NCBI GenBank assembly: GCA_023667095.1
Contig: JAMPAT010000003.1
Location: 116,509-180,508, forward strand
DNA from: Bacteroidales bacterium
GTDB taxonomy: Bacteria; Bacteroidota; Bacteroidia; Bacteroidales; UBA932
DNA: 64,000 nucleotides
Reading direction: 5' to 3'
Shown: piece by piece, positions 1 through 7,540 of the stretch
Layout of the letters: each line of letters begins with the position of its first letter
How positions within the stretch are numbered: position 1 is the first letter of the stretch
Program-made: the position numbers and the translations under genes
Notes under the pieces: model-generated
Told to the model about the DNA's origin: nothing
The model's database searches: none
What the model saw: only the letters and a program-made list of their open reading frames with translations

Positions 1-442
1 GGTCATACATCACGACATTTATCCTTGAGCCGTATTTGCCGAAAAACGGCATTCCCATCTGCCAGGAGCCTACATGCGCACCGATTGCGATATATCCTTT
101 GCCCGACTCAATCAGGTCCAGCATCATCTCCTGGTTCTCGAATTCAAATGAAAAACTGTCCTCCATGCCAGAGCCAATGGCAACCTTGTCGATGATGGAT
201 TGTCCGAAGGCGAAATAAGACTCCACAAGGAAGCGGGACGAGCGGAGACGGCCATAGCCGAGAATCCTCCGTGCATATACCCATGCACTATGTGTCTGAC
301 GTGGTGCGAAAGGTATGAAATAGAAGACGACAAGGCAAAGGAGAAGATATGCCGACTCCAGGCCGGCATGGCACAGCAGCCAGATAAAGGCCTTGTAGCC
401 AAAAGTTCCTCCACGTGACTTTCCCTCCCACTGATGTGCCAT
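1..442 (-). CDS. Lysophospholipid/lipid A-type acyltransferase, C-terminus cut by window edge
   Basis: The first 147 residues of an HtrB/LpxL-like acyltransferase run off the left edge. The start is the ATG at 440-442, 2 bp after the stop of the upstream acyl carrier protein gene, so the two are probably co-transcribed. An N-terminal hydrophobic segment (about residues 16-46) would anchor it in the inner membrane. The segment GAHVGSWQMGMP (about 122-133) matches the H-x(4)-D/E acyltransferase motif region, although the acidic residue is not obvious in the visible part. Homologues starting with an HW-x(2)-K-x-RGG-like segment are common beside acyl carrier proteins in aryl-polyene and dialkylresorcinol clusters, where they attach the polyene or lipid; that role here is inference. 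The real product is longer than what is visible. Confidence 0.72.
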   Translation of the reverse strand, partial: MAHQWEGKSRGGTFGYKAFIWLLCHAGLESAYLLLCLVVFYFIPFAPRQTHSAWVYARRILGYGRLRSSRFLVESYFAFGQSIIDKVAIGSGMEDSFSFEFENQEMMLDLIESGKGYIAIGAHVGSWQMGMPFFGKYGSRINVVMYD

Positions 443-444
443 CG

Positions 445-690
445 CTATTCTACGGTATTGGACATGATTAGTTCATAGAGGTCGTTGAAGGTCCTGATAC
501 GTGCAAAGTCGGATGTCTGCATCTTGAACCCGAAATTCTTCTCGACGAGCACGACCATATCCACAACATCAAGGCTGTCAAGGTCCAGCGTCTTGAGAAG
601 CAGCGCATCATCCTCCATAATGCATGCGTCCACCTCAAATTCCTCTGACAATATATCCTTTACTTTCCCTATTATCTGATTCCGGTCCAT
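445..690 (-). CDS. Acyl carrier protein
   Basis: An 81-residue acyl carrier protein. It carries acyl chains on a phosphopantetheine arm attached to the serine of the DLDSLDVVDMVV motif (DSLD core, about residues 35-46 from this start). I chose the ATG at 688-690 because it gives the usual ACP length and is preceded by AAGGA. In-frame ATGs further upstream (to 735) would add 15 unusual residues. It lies 2 bp before the acyltransferase gene. ACPs paired with an HtrB-like acyltransferase usually belong to specialised lipid pathways (aryl polyenes, resorcinols) rather than housekeeping fatty acid synthesis, where acpP normally sits next to fabF. No ketosynthase is visible because the window ends. 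Confidence 0.85.
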   Translation of the reverse strand: MDRNQIIGKVKDILSEEFEVDACIMEDDALLLKTLDLDSLDVVDMVVLVEKNFGFKMQTSDFARIRTFNDLYELIMSNTVE

Positions 691-823
691 TTCCTTAAAT
701 ACTTTTTCTTCTTCTGCCAGCATGCTGGCCATCATTTCTGTCTTTACAGCAGACTACGCTGTCCCGTACGCCCAAGCAAACCGCTACAGGCCAATGCGCA
801 CGGAAATGTCTGCGCCTGACCTG

Positions 824-831
824 CAAAGATA
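824..831 (-). promoter_or_regulatory. Bacteroides-type -7 element for the ACP operon
   Basis: On the minus strand this reads TATCTTTG, a perfect match to the TAnnTTTG -7 consensus of Bacteroidetes primary sigma factor promoters. A weak -33 element (TTTC) lies 19 bp upstream, at 851-854. It is about 135 bp upstream of the chosen ACP start. Confidence 0.5.
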
Positions 832-1225
832 TAAAATTCTATTGTGATTTGAAAGATGGGGATTTTAATGGGGCATTAATGGACAAAAGTTGAGTGGCAA
901 GGCTGAGTCTAACGGTAAAGTCGAGACGGCAGGCAATATGCTGTCATGCAGACAGTCAAATCATCATACGTCAAGTGTATTAGTGCATAATCAGGTAAAA
1001 CATCAGAGTTTTTAAGGCATTGATGCCGGCAATATACAATATTGGATGTTATAAGTTGCCATTCAGCGAGCACACCATAAAAATATAAATATCTAATAAA
1101 CAACCATTTATCTTTTTATAGCGTACCAAATATGTATCAAATCAGTGCTTGAAAGCACACAAAAGTGCCATAGAGAGCGCAGGATGCAGATTTATGTGCT
1201 CATTCATTGGCAAACCCAATCAATA
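832..1225. other. Intergenic stretch with no recognisable gene
   Basis: About 390 bp between the ACP promoter and the decayed HTH gene. It is AT-rich and broken by stops in all frames. I see no RNA gene, repeat or strong hairpin in it. Some of it may be further-decayed sequence of the pseudogene to its right, but I cannot align it by eye. Confidence 0.5.
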
Positions 1226-1561
1226 CTGGAATTGCATCCATCCGACATCACAAAATTGTTGAGGGAGCTATGTAAAGCAGGGTATCTTCTACCGACATGA
1301 TTTGGACGAGGAACTTCATACCACATTAATAAAAAATACGTTGCAAGCTCACCCGGGCCAAGTAAAGAGGAGATTGCAATGCTCAGACAATATTGTATTC
1401 AATGGCGGAAAATATCAGAAATATCGCACGCCATCGGCAGGAACCGTGACCATACAAGAAACAGGATTATAAGGGTTCTTGTCCAGGATGGACGGCTCGA
1501 GATGGAATTCCCTGACCGTCCGACCCATCCTGCACAACGGTATAGATGGAAAAAGGCCTGA
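1226..1561 (+). pseudogene. Remnant of an AlbA_2/Fic-type ATP-binding regulator (C-terminal winged helix)
   Basis: One reading frame gives the typical C-terminal helix-turn-helix pair of AlbA_2-domain (RecG-like/Fic-associated) regulators. First comes HPSDITKLLRELCKAGYL, then GRGTSYHI, and then a second helical region ending LEMEFPDRPTHPAQRYR, which corresponds to the family's usual LEMTIPDKP-x(4)-QKYR ending. The frame is broken by a TGA at 1298-1300, exactly between the first helix pair and the GRGT wing. No intact N-terminal ATP-binding region can be found upstream. Only about 110 codons of a family usually 400-550 aa long remain, so this is a decayed gene. It is the only gene-like content of 736-1618. 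Confidence 0.6.
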
Positions 1562-1618
1562 GTACATAGATTCCAGAAAGCTATTCAAGGAAGAGGACTT
1601 CAGCCTGTGCATGAGTGG

Positions 1619-2566
1619 CTAAAGGTTCCAGACAGAAAGGTCAACCGATGCCTCCATCTTATCTTCCAATGCATCAGGAAGGTTATGGAAAAGGTCCAGA
1701 CCTGTGCATGCCTCGACTGAATCGACCGGGCAGACATAGGCGGTCAGCTTGCGGTTGCCAGGCTTGTTGGCCATGATAAATCCGGCTGCGGAGTATTCCC
1801 CATTGTCAGTCTTGACCATCAGGGCCTTGAAAAAGGCATCAGGTACAGCCACACCATTTTCACCGATCTTACCGAATTCACCGGTCTTCATCACCGGTCC
1901 GCATACCACATAGACGTCATGATATTTCAGGGCAAGCTCACGTACCTTCTCTTCCAGCTCTTTCCAGTCACCGCGGTTAAGGTTGGCATTCTGCGGACAG
2001 ACATTTGTCAGATAGAAGCTCTCATACATCGCCTGGGAACTCCATTTCATATCGGCTGCAGGAGCCATGTGTCCGCGGTCCCATCCAGAATTACGGTAAT
2101 CATTGTCACAGGCCTGCAGTCCCTTGATGTCCGGATCCGTCTTGAATTTTGAAGACCTTGACACATCCCCGAGCAGTTCCAGTTCGGACAGCCTGTAGGC
2201 GACCCAGTTCGGAATCAGCAATGTAGTATTGTAGTTGACCATATATCCCATGTGGTCGACAATCTCAGCCGTGTCCGTCCTTGTCCACTGCGGAAGCTCC
2301 AGGCGGGACATCACGTCAAGTGCATCCTCCACTGTCATGGTATCCTCTCCATCCGCTGCTGCCCCACTGCCTGATACACCGTCATCAACCCTGCTGCAGG
2401 TCACCTCCGGCTCAAAATCGGCATGTGCATCACCATGACAGCAAGATTCCGCAGCCGGCATGTCCAGCAGCTCTACCTTGTATTCTTCATAGAAATAGCA
2501 ACACAGCCCTATCACGACAAGGGCTGCTGTTGCTATTGAAAGGAATTTATTATTCGTTTTTTTCAT
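1619..2566 (-). CDS. DNA/RNA non-specific endonuclease, membrane-anchored or secreted
   Basis: A 315-residue NUC-family (NucA/EndoG-like) nuclease that cleaves DNA and RNA with a single metal ion. The signature DRGHMAPAADM, with the catalytic His, is followed by the metal-binding asparagine region in LTNVCPQNANLNRGDW. An N-terminal hydrophobic segment (MKKTNNKFLSIATAALVVIG) acts as signal peptide or anchor, so the enzyme should work in the periplasm or outside the cell. The following 100 residues are low-similarity linker. I chose the ATG at 2564-2566 rather than the longer start at 2617, because it begins with the signal peptide and sits 1 bp after the SulP stop codon. The two are likely one transcript; a functional link to anion transport is not evident. 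Confidence 0.88.
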   Translation of the reverse strand: MKKTNNKFLSIATAALVVIGLCCYFYEEYKVELLDMPAAESCCHGDAHADFEPEVTCSRVDDGVSGSGAAADGEDTMTVEDALDVMSRLELPQWTRTDTAEIVDHMGYMVNYNTTLLIPNWVAYRLSELELLGDVSRSSKFKTDPDIKGLQACDNDYRNSGWDRGHMAPAADMKWSSQAMYESFYLTNVCPQNANLNRGDWKELEEKVRELALKYHDVYVVCGPVMKTGEFGKIGENGVAVPDAFFKALMVKTDNGEYSAAGFIMANKPGNRKLTAYVCPVDSVEACTGLDLFHNLPDALEDKMEASVDLSVWNL

Positions 2567-2567
2567 G

Positions 2568-4289
2568 CTATTTATTTTCCTGCGGCTGGCCGGAGACAAT
2601 CTCCCTTGCCTTTTCAAGGGCAGGGATTATGTGAGGGAAAATGTTCTCACTTCCGATCTCCTCGTCTACACCGAACTTGTGAAGGGTGGCAAGCACGCTG
2701 TCTGTAACTCCGGAAAGAATCACACGTACTCCCCTCCTGTTGATACGCTCACAGAGGTTACGGAGGTTCTTCACACCAGTGGAATCCATGAAAGGTACTT
2801 TCCTCATCCTTATAATACGTACCTTGGTGCCGGATTTCCTGGTAGACTCAAATTCCTCGAAACGGCTTGCAAGCCCGAAGAAGAACGGCCCGTTTATCTC
2901 ATAGACCTCGACACCTTCGGGAATATCAAGGAACTCAGTATCCTCCATTGAGGCCTTCTCATCATCCTCCGTCGCGGCTATATGGTCATTTTCAAGCACA
3001 GAAATGGATGATGTCTCCATGACACGCTTGACAAACAGCACGATTGCCAGCACGACGCCGACCTCTATTGCAACAGTAAGGTCAACAATTACAGTCAGGA
3101 AGAAAGTCAGAAGAAGTACAGCGACATCAGACTTGTCTCCACGGAGAAGATACTTGAACGTACGCCATTCACTCATGTTGTATGCGACCATCACAAGGAT
3201 TGCAGCAAGGCATGAAAGAGGAATATATATCGCATAAGGCATGAGAAACAGATAGATAAGCAGAAGCACAATTGCATGTATCACTCCTGCGACTGGAGTC
3301 TTCCCGCCATTGTTAATATTTGCCATGGTTCTGGCAATCGCACCTGTTGCCGGAATACCGCCGAAAAGAGGTGTGACGATATTGGCGATTCCCTGCCCAA
3401 TCAGTTCTGTATTTGAATTATGCTGTTTTCCTGTCACACCGTCCGCAACCATTGCTGCGAGCAGTGACTCAATTGCACAAAGTACCGCGATTGTGAATGC
3501 AGGGGACACAAGTCCCTTTACAGTCGCATAGTCAAACTGAGGAGCTACCGGCTTCGGCATGGGAAGTCCGGCTGCAAGTTCCGGAAATTTCGAGCCGATT
3601 GTGGCGAACTCAATTCCTGCAAAACGGCTGAGAAGTACAGAGGCAAGAGTCCCGAGCACAAGGGCAATCAGAGAACCTGGAACCTTCTTTGTTACCTTGC
3701 CCCAGAATATGATTATCAGCAGGCTGGCTAAGCTCATGGCAGTCTCGGTGAGACTGATGTTTCCAATGTTCTTGAAATAGCAAATCCACTCAGGGAAGAA
3801 TCCGGCAGGCACATCCATGGTGAATCCGAAAAAGTCCTTTATCTGTGTCGAGAAGATTGTAACTGCAATACCGCTGGTGAACCCGACAACTATAGGATAA
3901 GGGATGAATTTGAATATCGCCCCCATTCTGCATACCCCCATGACCACAAGTATGACACCAGCCATAATGGTTGCAATGATAAGTCCCTGCATGCCATACT
4001 GTGCCACGATTCCTGCTACAATGACGATAAACGCTCCCGTAGGGCCACCGATAAGAAAGTTCGAGCCCCCGAAGAAAGATACAAGAAAACCTGCCACAAC
4101 TGCAGTTATGAGTCCCTGCTGCGGCGTCACACCGCTGGCTATACCGAATGCAATTGCAAGCGGAAGCGCAATGATACCTACAATAATACCCGCAATCAGG
4201 TCTGAGACAAATGTGTTCCTGTCATACCTTCCAGGCCTGAACAGACCGAAGAACTTAGGTCTGAATACACTTGTAAGATTAAGTTTCAT
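2568..4289 (-). CDS. SulP-family inorganic anion transporter with STAS domain
   Basis: A 573-residue SLC26/SulP transporter. The first 420 residues form a multi-pass membrane domain with the family start DLIAGIIVGIIALPLAIAFG and a GGIPATGAIARTMANINNGG segment near the substrate site. The last 130 residues form a cytoplasmic STAS domain, with the conserved MDSTGVKNL segment where anti-sigma antagonists carry their phosphorylated serine. The family moves sulfate, bicarbonate, chloride or dicarboxylates; the sequence alone does not decide which. No carbonic anhydrase or sulfate-assimilation gene is adjacent. The nuclease gene follows 1 bp after the stop, and an 89-bp gap separates the transporter from ybaK upstream. 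Length is normal for the family. Confidence 0.92.
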   Translation of the reverse strand: MKLNLTSVFRPKFFGLFRPGRYDRNTFVSDLIAGIIVGIIALPLAIAFGIASGVTPQQGLITAVVAGFLVSFFGGSNFLIGGPTGAFIVIVAGIVAQYGMQGLIIATIMAGVILVVMGVCRMGAIFKFIPYPIVVGFTSGIAVTIFSTQIKDFFGFTMDVPAGFFPEWICYFKNIGNISLTETAMSLASLLIIIFWGKVTKKVPGSLIALVLGTLASVLLSRFAGIEFATIGSKFPELAAGLPMPKPVAPQFDYATVKGLVSPAFTIAVLCAIESLLAAMVADGVTGKQHNSNTELIGQGIANIVTPLFGGIPATGAIARTMANINNGGKTPVAGVIHAIVLLLIYLFLMPYAIYIPLSCLAAILVMVAYNMSEWRTFKYLLRGDKSDVAVLLLTFFLTVIVDLTVAIEVGVVLAIVLFVKRVMETSSISVLENDHIAATEDDEKASMEDTEFLDIPEGVEVYEINGPFFFGLASRFEEFESTRKSGTKVRIIRMRKVPFMDSTGVKNLRNLCERINRRGVRVILSGVTDSVLATLHKFGVDEEIGSENIFPHIIPALEKAREIVSGQPQENK

Positions 4290-4378
4290 AAGTTACACTA
4301 CTAAAAATTATACACTAAACTAACTTCAATTCACAATGGCACATCAATCCTGCATAAACAGCAATTACAATATACCTG

Positions 4379-4870
4379 TCACTCATATTTCACAATATCA
4401 GTGGTAACTGCCCTTACATAGGCAATAAGGGGTTTCGGTGCAATCTTAAGCTGCAGCCCTCTTACGCCAGCACTCACATATATATAGTCAAAGTCAAGGG
4501 CTGTACTATGGAAAAATACAGGGAACGGCTTCTTCATTCCCACAGGGGAACATCCTCCACGTATATATCCAGTCAGAGGCAGAAGCTCCTTCATAGGTAT
4601 AAGGTCGCACTTCTTGTTCCCGGAGACCTTTGCAGCAGCCTTGAGGTCAACTTCAGAATCACCTGGTACAACACAGACAAAATAGCCGTTCCGGTCACCT
4701 TTCAGCACAAGAGTCTTGAACACCTGCTCCAATGGTTCATCAAGCTGTTCAGCAATGTGCCCTGCTGCAAGGTCATTCTCATCGACAACATAAGGGACAA
4801 GAGTGTAGGCTATCCCTGCCTTGTCAAGCAGCCTCGCGACATTGGTCTTCTCTATCTTTACCTGCCTCAT
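4379..4870 (-). CDS. ybaK: Cys-tRNA(Pro) deacylase, YbaK/EbsC family
   Basis: A 163-residue YbaK-type trans-editing enzyme, which hydrolyses cysteine wrongly attached to tRNA(Pro) by prolyl-tRNA synthetase. The family fold is seen in the N-terminal KTNVARLLDKAGIAY region, the lysine in QVFKTLVLKGDRNGYFVCVVP (catalytic Lys of the TLV-K segment), and the GYIRGGCSPVGMKK loop that forms the substrate pocket. Length is typical (about 155-165). It starts 3 bp after the DUF4861 stop codon, inside a run of closely packed minus-strand genes with rsmD, so it is probably co-transcribed with translation-related genes. Confidence 0.92.
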   Translation of the reverse strand: MRQVKIEKTNVARLLDKAGIAYTLVPYVVDENDLAAGHIAEQLDEPLEQVFKTLVLKGDRNGYFVCVVPGDSEVDLKAAAKVSGNKKCDLIPMKELLPLTGYIRGGCSPVGMKKPFPVFFHSTALDFDYIYVSAGVRGLQLKIAPKPLIAYVRAVTTDIVKYE

Positions 4871-4873
4871 AGC

Positions 4874-5731
4874 CTATTTTGTCATGAAGACAGCAAAACG
4901 TTTCTGTGAGTTCAGCTCAGCCTCCCTCGTAGAGGCAGCCACCACCCGGTAGCTCACCTGCTGTCCAGGCTTTGAAACGATTACAGCCATGCCACCGTCT
5001 TTTTCAGGACCCGCAAATACAGACTTGCTGTAGAAAAGTCCAGCTCCGACAGGGACCAGGGCATCCGGATGTCTGCCCCAGGTGTAGATGTATCCGTTTC
5101 CGCATTCCACTGCCATCCCCTCATGGTAGTTCAGCCCGGTCACAAAAGAGACTTTCTTTCCGTTAAGGCATCTCGCTGTAACCCAGGCCGTCCGGATTTT
5201 TGCAGAGACATCCACCCTGACCAGAATGTCAACCTTCCCGCCGCCATATTCCACACCGTATGAAACAACCTCGGCAAAGCTCCCCTTTGCAGTATTCCCT
5301 GCACGGGCCTTCTGCCCAGACGTTGGCATGAGACGTACAATCCTCCCGTCATCCCACAATGCGACACCGCCAAGCCCAATGGTGCCGTCTACCACATAGT
5401 CATCGTGTCCTGCTCCATAGTCTGCAATGGCAAGCGAATCCGTGTACCATCCATATTTAGAAAGTTCCAGCCCGCGTCCGGACTTGGAATAGACATCGAT
5501 TGCCCCGCTGCCGTCGCACAGAAGCCGCAACGCCATATACTGGTTTTCAACAGCCGGCCCGCCATGTCCAAGTTCACCGGAAAGGATGGAGTCTGCAGAG
5601 GAGACCTCTCCTGTCTGTTCCCCTCCTTTGCAGGAAAGGCTGCATGCAGTCTGCGCAAAAGAAGCCGTAATTCCCGAAAACAGGGATGCAGCCAGCATAC
5701 ATATATATAATAGAGAACCGGATCTTTTCAT
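4874..5731 (-). CDS. Secreted DUF4861 family protein
   Basis: A 285-residue exported protein with a clear N-terminal signal peptide (MKRSGSLLYICMLAASLFSG, then ITASFAQ). The mature part resembles DUF4861: it has GPAVENQYMALRLL near residue 58 and beta-rich segments such as KSGRGLELSKYGWYTD. DUF4861 proteins occur near carbohydrate-active enzymes in Bacteroidetes, but I know of no established activity. Its gene overlaps the end of rsmD by 4 bp and precedes ybaK by 3 bp, so it is embedded in a housekeeping operon rather than a sugar locus. Family assignment is by recall of the pattern. Confidence 0.6.
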   Translation of the reverse strand: MKRSGSLLYICMLAASLFSGITASFAQTACSLSCKGGEQTGEVSSADSILSGELGHGGPAVENQYMALRLLCDGSGAIDVYSKSGRGLELSKYGWYTDSLAIADYGAGHDDYVVDGTIGLGGVALWDDGRIVRLMPTSGQKARAGNTAKGSFAEVVSYGVEYGGGKVDILVRVDVSAKIRTAWVTARCLNGKKVSFVTGLNYHEGMAVECGNGYIYTWGRHPDALVPVGAGLFYSKSVFAGPEKDGGMAVIVSKPGQQVSYRVVAASTREAELNSQKRFAVFMTK

Positions 5732-6270
5732 AGCTGTCTCTTCTCAAAAAACGAAAAATGCACATTGCCATATTTCCGTTCCTTGACAAAAAACGGATGG
5801 CTTTCAAAATTATATTCAGCAGGATGCTCAAGGATAAAGTAACATCCGTCATTCAGTATATCATGCGAAAATATCCTGTCCGGAATCGTATCAAGCCCCT
5901 CTATGGCATAGGGAGGATCTGCAAATATTAGATCATACTTCACCCTGCATATATCAAGGAACTCAAAGACATTGTGCCTGACAACATTCAGGTTGTCCAT
6001 CCCGAATTTCCTGGCCTGCGATTTTATGAAACTTGCATGAAGCGGAAGCATCTCAACGCAATGGACCTGTCCTGCACCGCGTGAAATGAATTCATACGAA
6101 ATGGCACCTGTACCTCCGAAGAGATCCAGAACCTTCAGGCCATCGAACTCGTATTCGTTGTCAAGTATATTGAACAGCCCTTCCTTCGCGAAGTCAGTAG
6201 TAGGCCTGGCCTTGTACCCGGCCGGAGGAAGGATAACCTTTCCTTTCAGTCTGCCGCCTATAATCCTCAT
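5728..6270 (-). CDS. rsmD: 16S rRNA (guanine(966)-N(2))-methyltransferase RsmD
   Basis: A 180-residue SAM-dependent RNA methyltransferase that methylates N2 of G966 in 16S rRNA. Diagnostic segments are the start MRIIGGRLKGK, RPTTDFAKEGLFNIL, the SAM-binding motif VLDLFGGTGAISYEFISRGA, and the catalytic IFADPPYA (DPPY, motif IV). Length is typical. Its stop codon overlaps the DUF4861 start by 4 bp, and the DUF3822 gene ends 7 bp upstream. In Bacteroidetes, rsmD is often next to a DUF3822 gene, which supports both assignments. Confidence 0.95.
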   Translation of the reverse strand: MRIIGGRLKGKVILPPAGYKARPTTDFAKEGLFNILDNEYEFDGLKVLDLFGGTGAISYEFISRGAGQVHCVEMLPLHASFIKSQARKFGMDNLNVVRHNVFEFLDICRVKYDLIFADPPYAIEGLDTIPDRIFSHDILNDGCYFILEHPAEYNFESHPFFVKERKYGNVHFSFFEKRQL

Positions 6271-6277
6271 ATCGTCA

Positions 6278-6775
6278 TCAAATCCTCTCCACGGAATGGA
6301 AATACCTATATAGGGTAAGTTCCTGCTCGGATGTAAGCGGAGTCCTGCAATACAGGGTCGAGACCTCCGGATTAAGCTGGAACTTCTTCATCGCAAGAAA
6401 CAGGAAATACTCTGCTGTCGTGAAGTCCACTGCATCAAAGGAATTGCACAGCATAAGGTTCCTGCCGTTGGCAACCACAAGGAACAGACGCCCTTCAACA
6501 TAGGAAATGACAATCTTGTTGTACTCCCCGATCCTCTCCGTGCAGCGGAGCATGTTGTAAAGTTCAGGCACAGCCTCCTGGTTCTCATAGCTGCGGCACG
6601 CATAGAGCATTACCGCATCATAATATGGGACATCCACATAGCGTACCTGGTCCGACTCCTCGACATCAGCCACATCAACAAGCATTGCCCTCGCCATAGA
6701 ACGGTCAAAGAACCGCAATGGGACGAGGGCACACTTAGATGTAAAGATTGTATTTCTACTCCCAGTTTCCGGCAT
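6278..6775 (-). CDS. DUF3822-like protein, short
   Basis: A 165-residue protein of the actin-like DUF3822 type seen next to rsmD in Bacteroidetes. The C-terminal segment DFTTAEYFLFLAMKKFQLNP followed by STLYCRTPLT fits that family's end, where a beta strand reports on an acidic pocket. Most family members are about 250-280 residues, so this one lacks a large part of the N-terminal half or is a minimal form. I chose the ATG at 6773-6775; an in-frame ATG at 6796 adds 7 residues but deepens the overlap with the upstream gene (6756-6775). No enzymatic role is known to me. Confidence 0.55.
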   Translation of the reverse strand: MPETGSRNTIFTSKCALVPLRFFDRSMARAMLVDVADVEESDQVRYVDVPYYDAVMLYACRSYENQEAVPELYNMLRCTERIGEYNKIVISYVEGRLFLVVANGRNLMLCNSFDAVDFTTAEYFLFLAMKKFQLNPEVSTLYCRTPLTSEQELTLYRYFHSVERI

Positions 6776-7436
6776 TGTTGTTAGGTGCCGTAACACTGCC
6801 GACCTTCAGGCCAGGGTAACGTCCCGTATCCTTCCTCTCGGCATCAAGGTTAATCCTCAGTTGGTTGTCAAGTCCTTTAAGAAGCGACTTGTAAGGCATT
6901 GAAGCCTCAAAAAGAGGTACATTCACACCAGACACCTTCTTTATTGCAGCCTCCATGATGAGCGAGTCACCGCAGAAAGGAATGAATGCCAGTGAATCCA
7001 CGCAGAAGCCTGGACGGTTGTTGAAAAGTGTATCCTTCACAGGCACCTCGCTCTGCACAGAGAACACGAGATGTTCACCATCGAGATAAAGCTTGTAAAG
7101 CTCCTGGGAAGTAATCTTAGGATTACGTTTCTTGATCCTTGCAGTATTTGCAACAGCAAGCGAGTCGTCCTGTGAGCCAATCTGCATCACGACCTTGATT
7201 TTCCCGTTGTTGTAGAAATCCTTAAGGGAGTCAACTGTAGGTGAGAAACGTCCGGTCTCGCTCTTGAAGGCGACCTGGAGTGTCCTGATATCCTTAAGTC
7301 TCTCGATACCGACACTTTCGCGGTAATCTTTCTCCTTGTTGAACCTTACCGGTTCCATAACGCTCTCCACCGTCAGATAGAGAAGTCCCAAAATACAGAT
7401 AGGGAGGATAAGATAGGTAAAAATTTTCTTGACCAT
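6756..7436 (-). CDS. Conserved hypothetical protein with one N-terminal membrane helix
   Basis: A 226-residue protein with a single hydrophobic helix right at the N-terminus (MVKKIFTYLILPICILGLLY), then a soluble region. The segment RLKDIRTLQVAFKSETGRFSP followed by VDSLKDFY recalls the N-terminal helix and early strand of type II secretion pseudopilins, but no prepilin peptidase site is visible. It is the first gene of the minus-strand run that continues through the DUF3822 protein, RsmD, DUF4861 protein and YbaK, and overlaps the next gene. I do not recognise a named family. It probably acts at the inner membrane facing the periplasm. Confidence 0.6.
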   Translation of the reverse strand: MVKKIFTYLILPICILGLLYLTVESVMEPVRFNKEKDYRESVGIERLKDIRTLQVAFKSETGRFSPTVDSLKDFYNNGKIKVVMQIGSQDDSLAVANTARIKKRNPKITSQELYKLYLDGEHLVFSVQSEVPVKDTLFNNRPGFCVDSLAFIPFCGDSLIMEAAIKKVSGVNVPLFEASMPYKSLLKGLDNQLRINLDAERKDTGRYPGLKVGSVTAPNNNAGNWE

Positions 7437-7470
7437 TATAATGTGTTTTATCTTTATTCCAAATTCCGGA

Positions 7471-7478
7471 CAAAGTTA
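7471..7478 (-). promoter_or_regulatory. Bacteroides-type -7 element for the 7436-to-4379 gene run
   Basis: The minus strand reads TAACTTTG, matching TAnnTTTG. The -33 is imperfect (ATTG, 7499-7502, 20 bp away). It lies 35 bp upstream of the membrane-protein start and back to back with the nrnA promoter, so the two divergent promoters share about 100 bp. Confidence 0.5.
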
Positions 7479-7510
7479 AAAATTTGATTTATCAAATGCA
7501 ATATAATTTG

Positions 7511-7518
7511 TAATTTTG
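7511..7518 (+). promoter_or_regulatory. Bacteroides-type -7 element for nrnA
   Basis: TAATTTTG on the plus strand matches TAnnTTTG, 22 bp before the nrnA ATG. A TTTG at 7483-7486 could serve as -33, with a long spacing of 24 bp. The leader would be very short. Confidence 0.5.
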
Positions 7519-7540
7519 CGTCCTGAAATAATTCTTTAAG

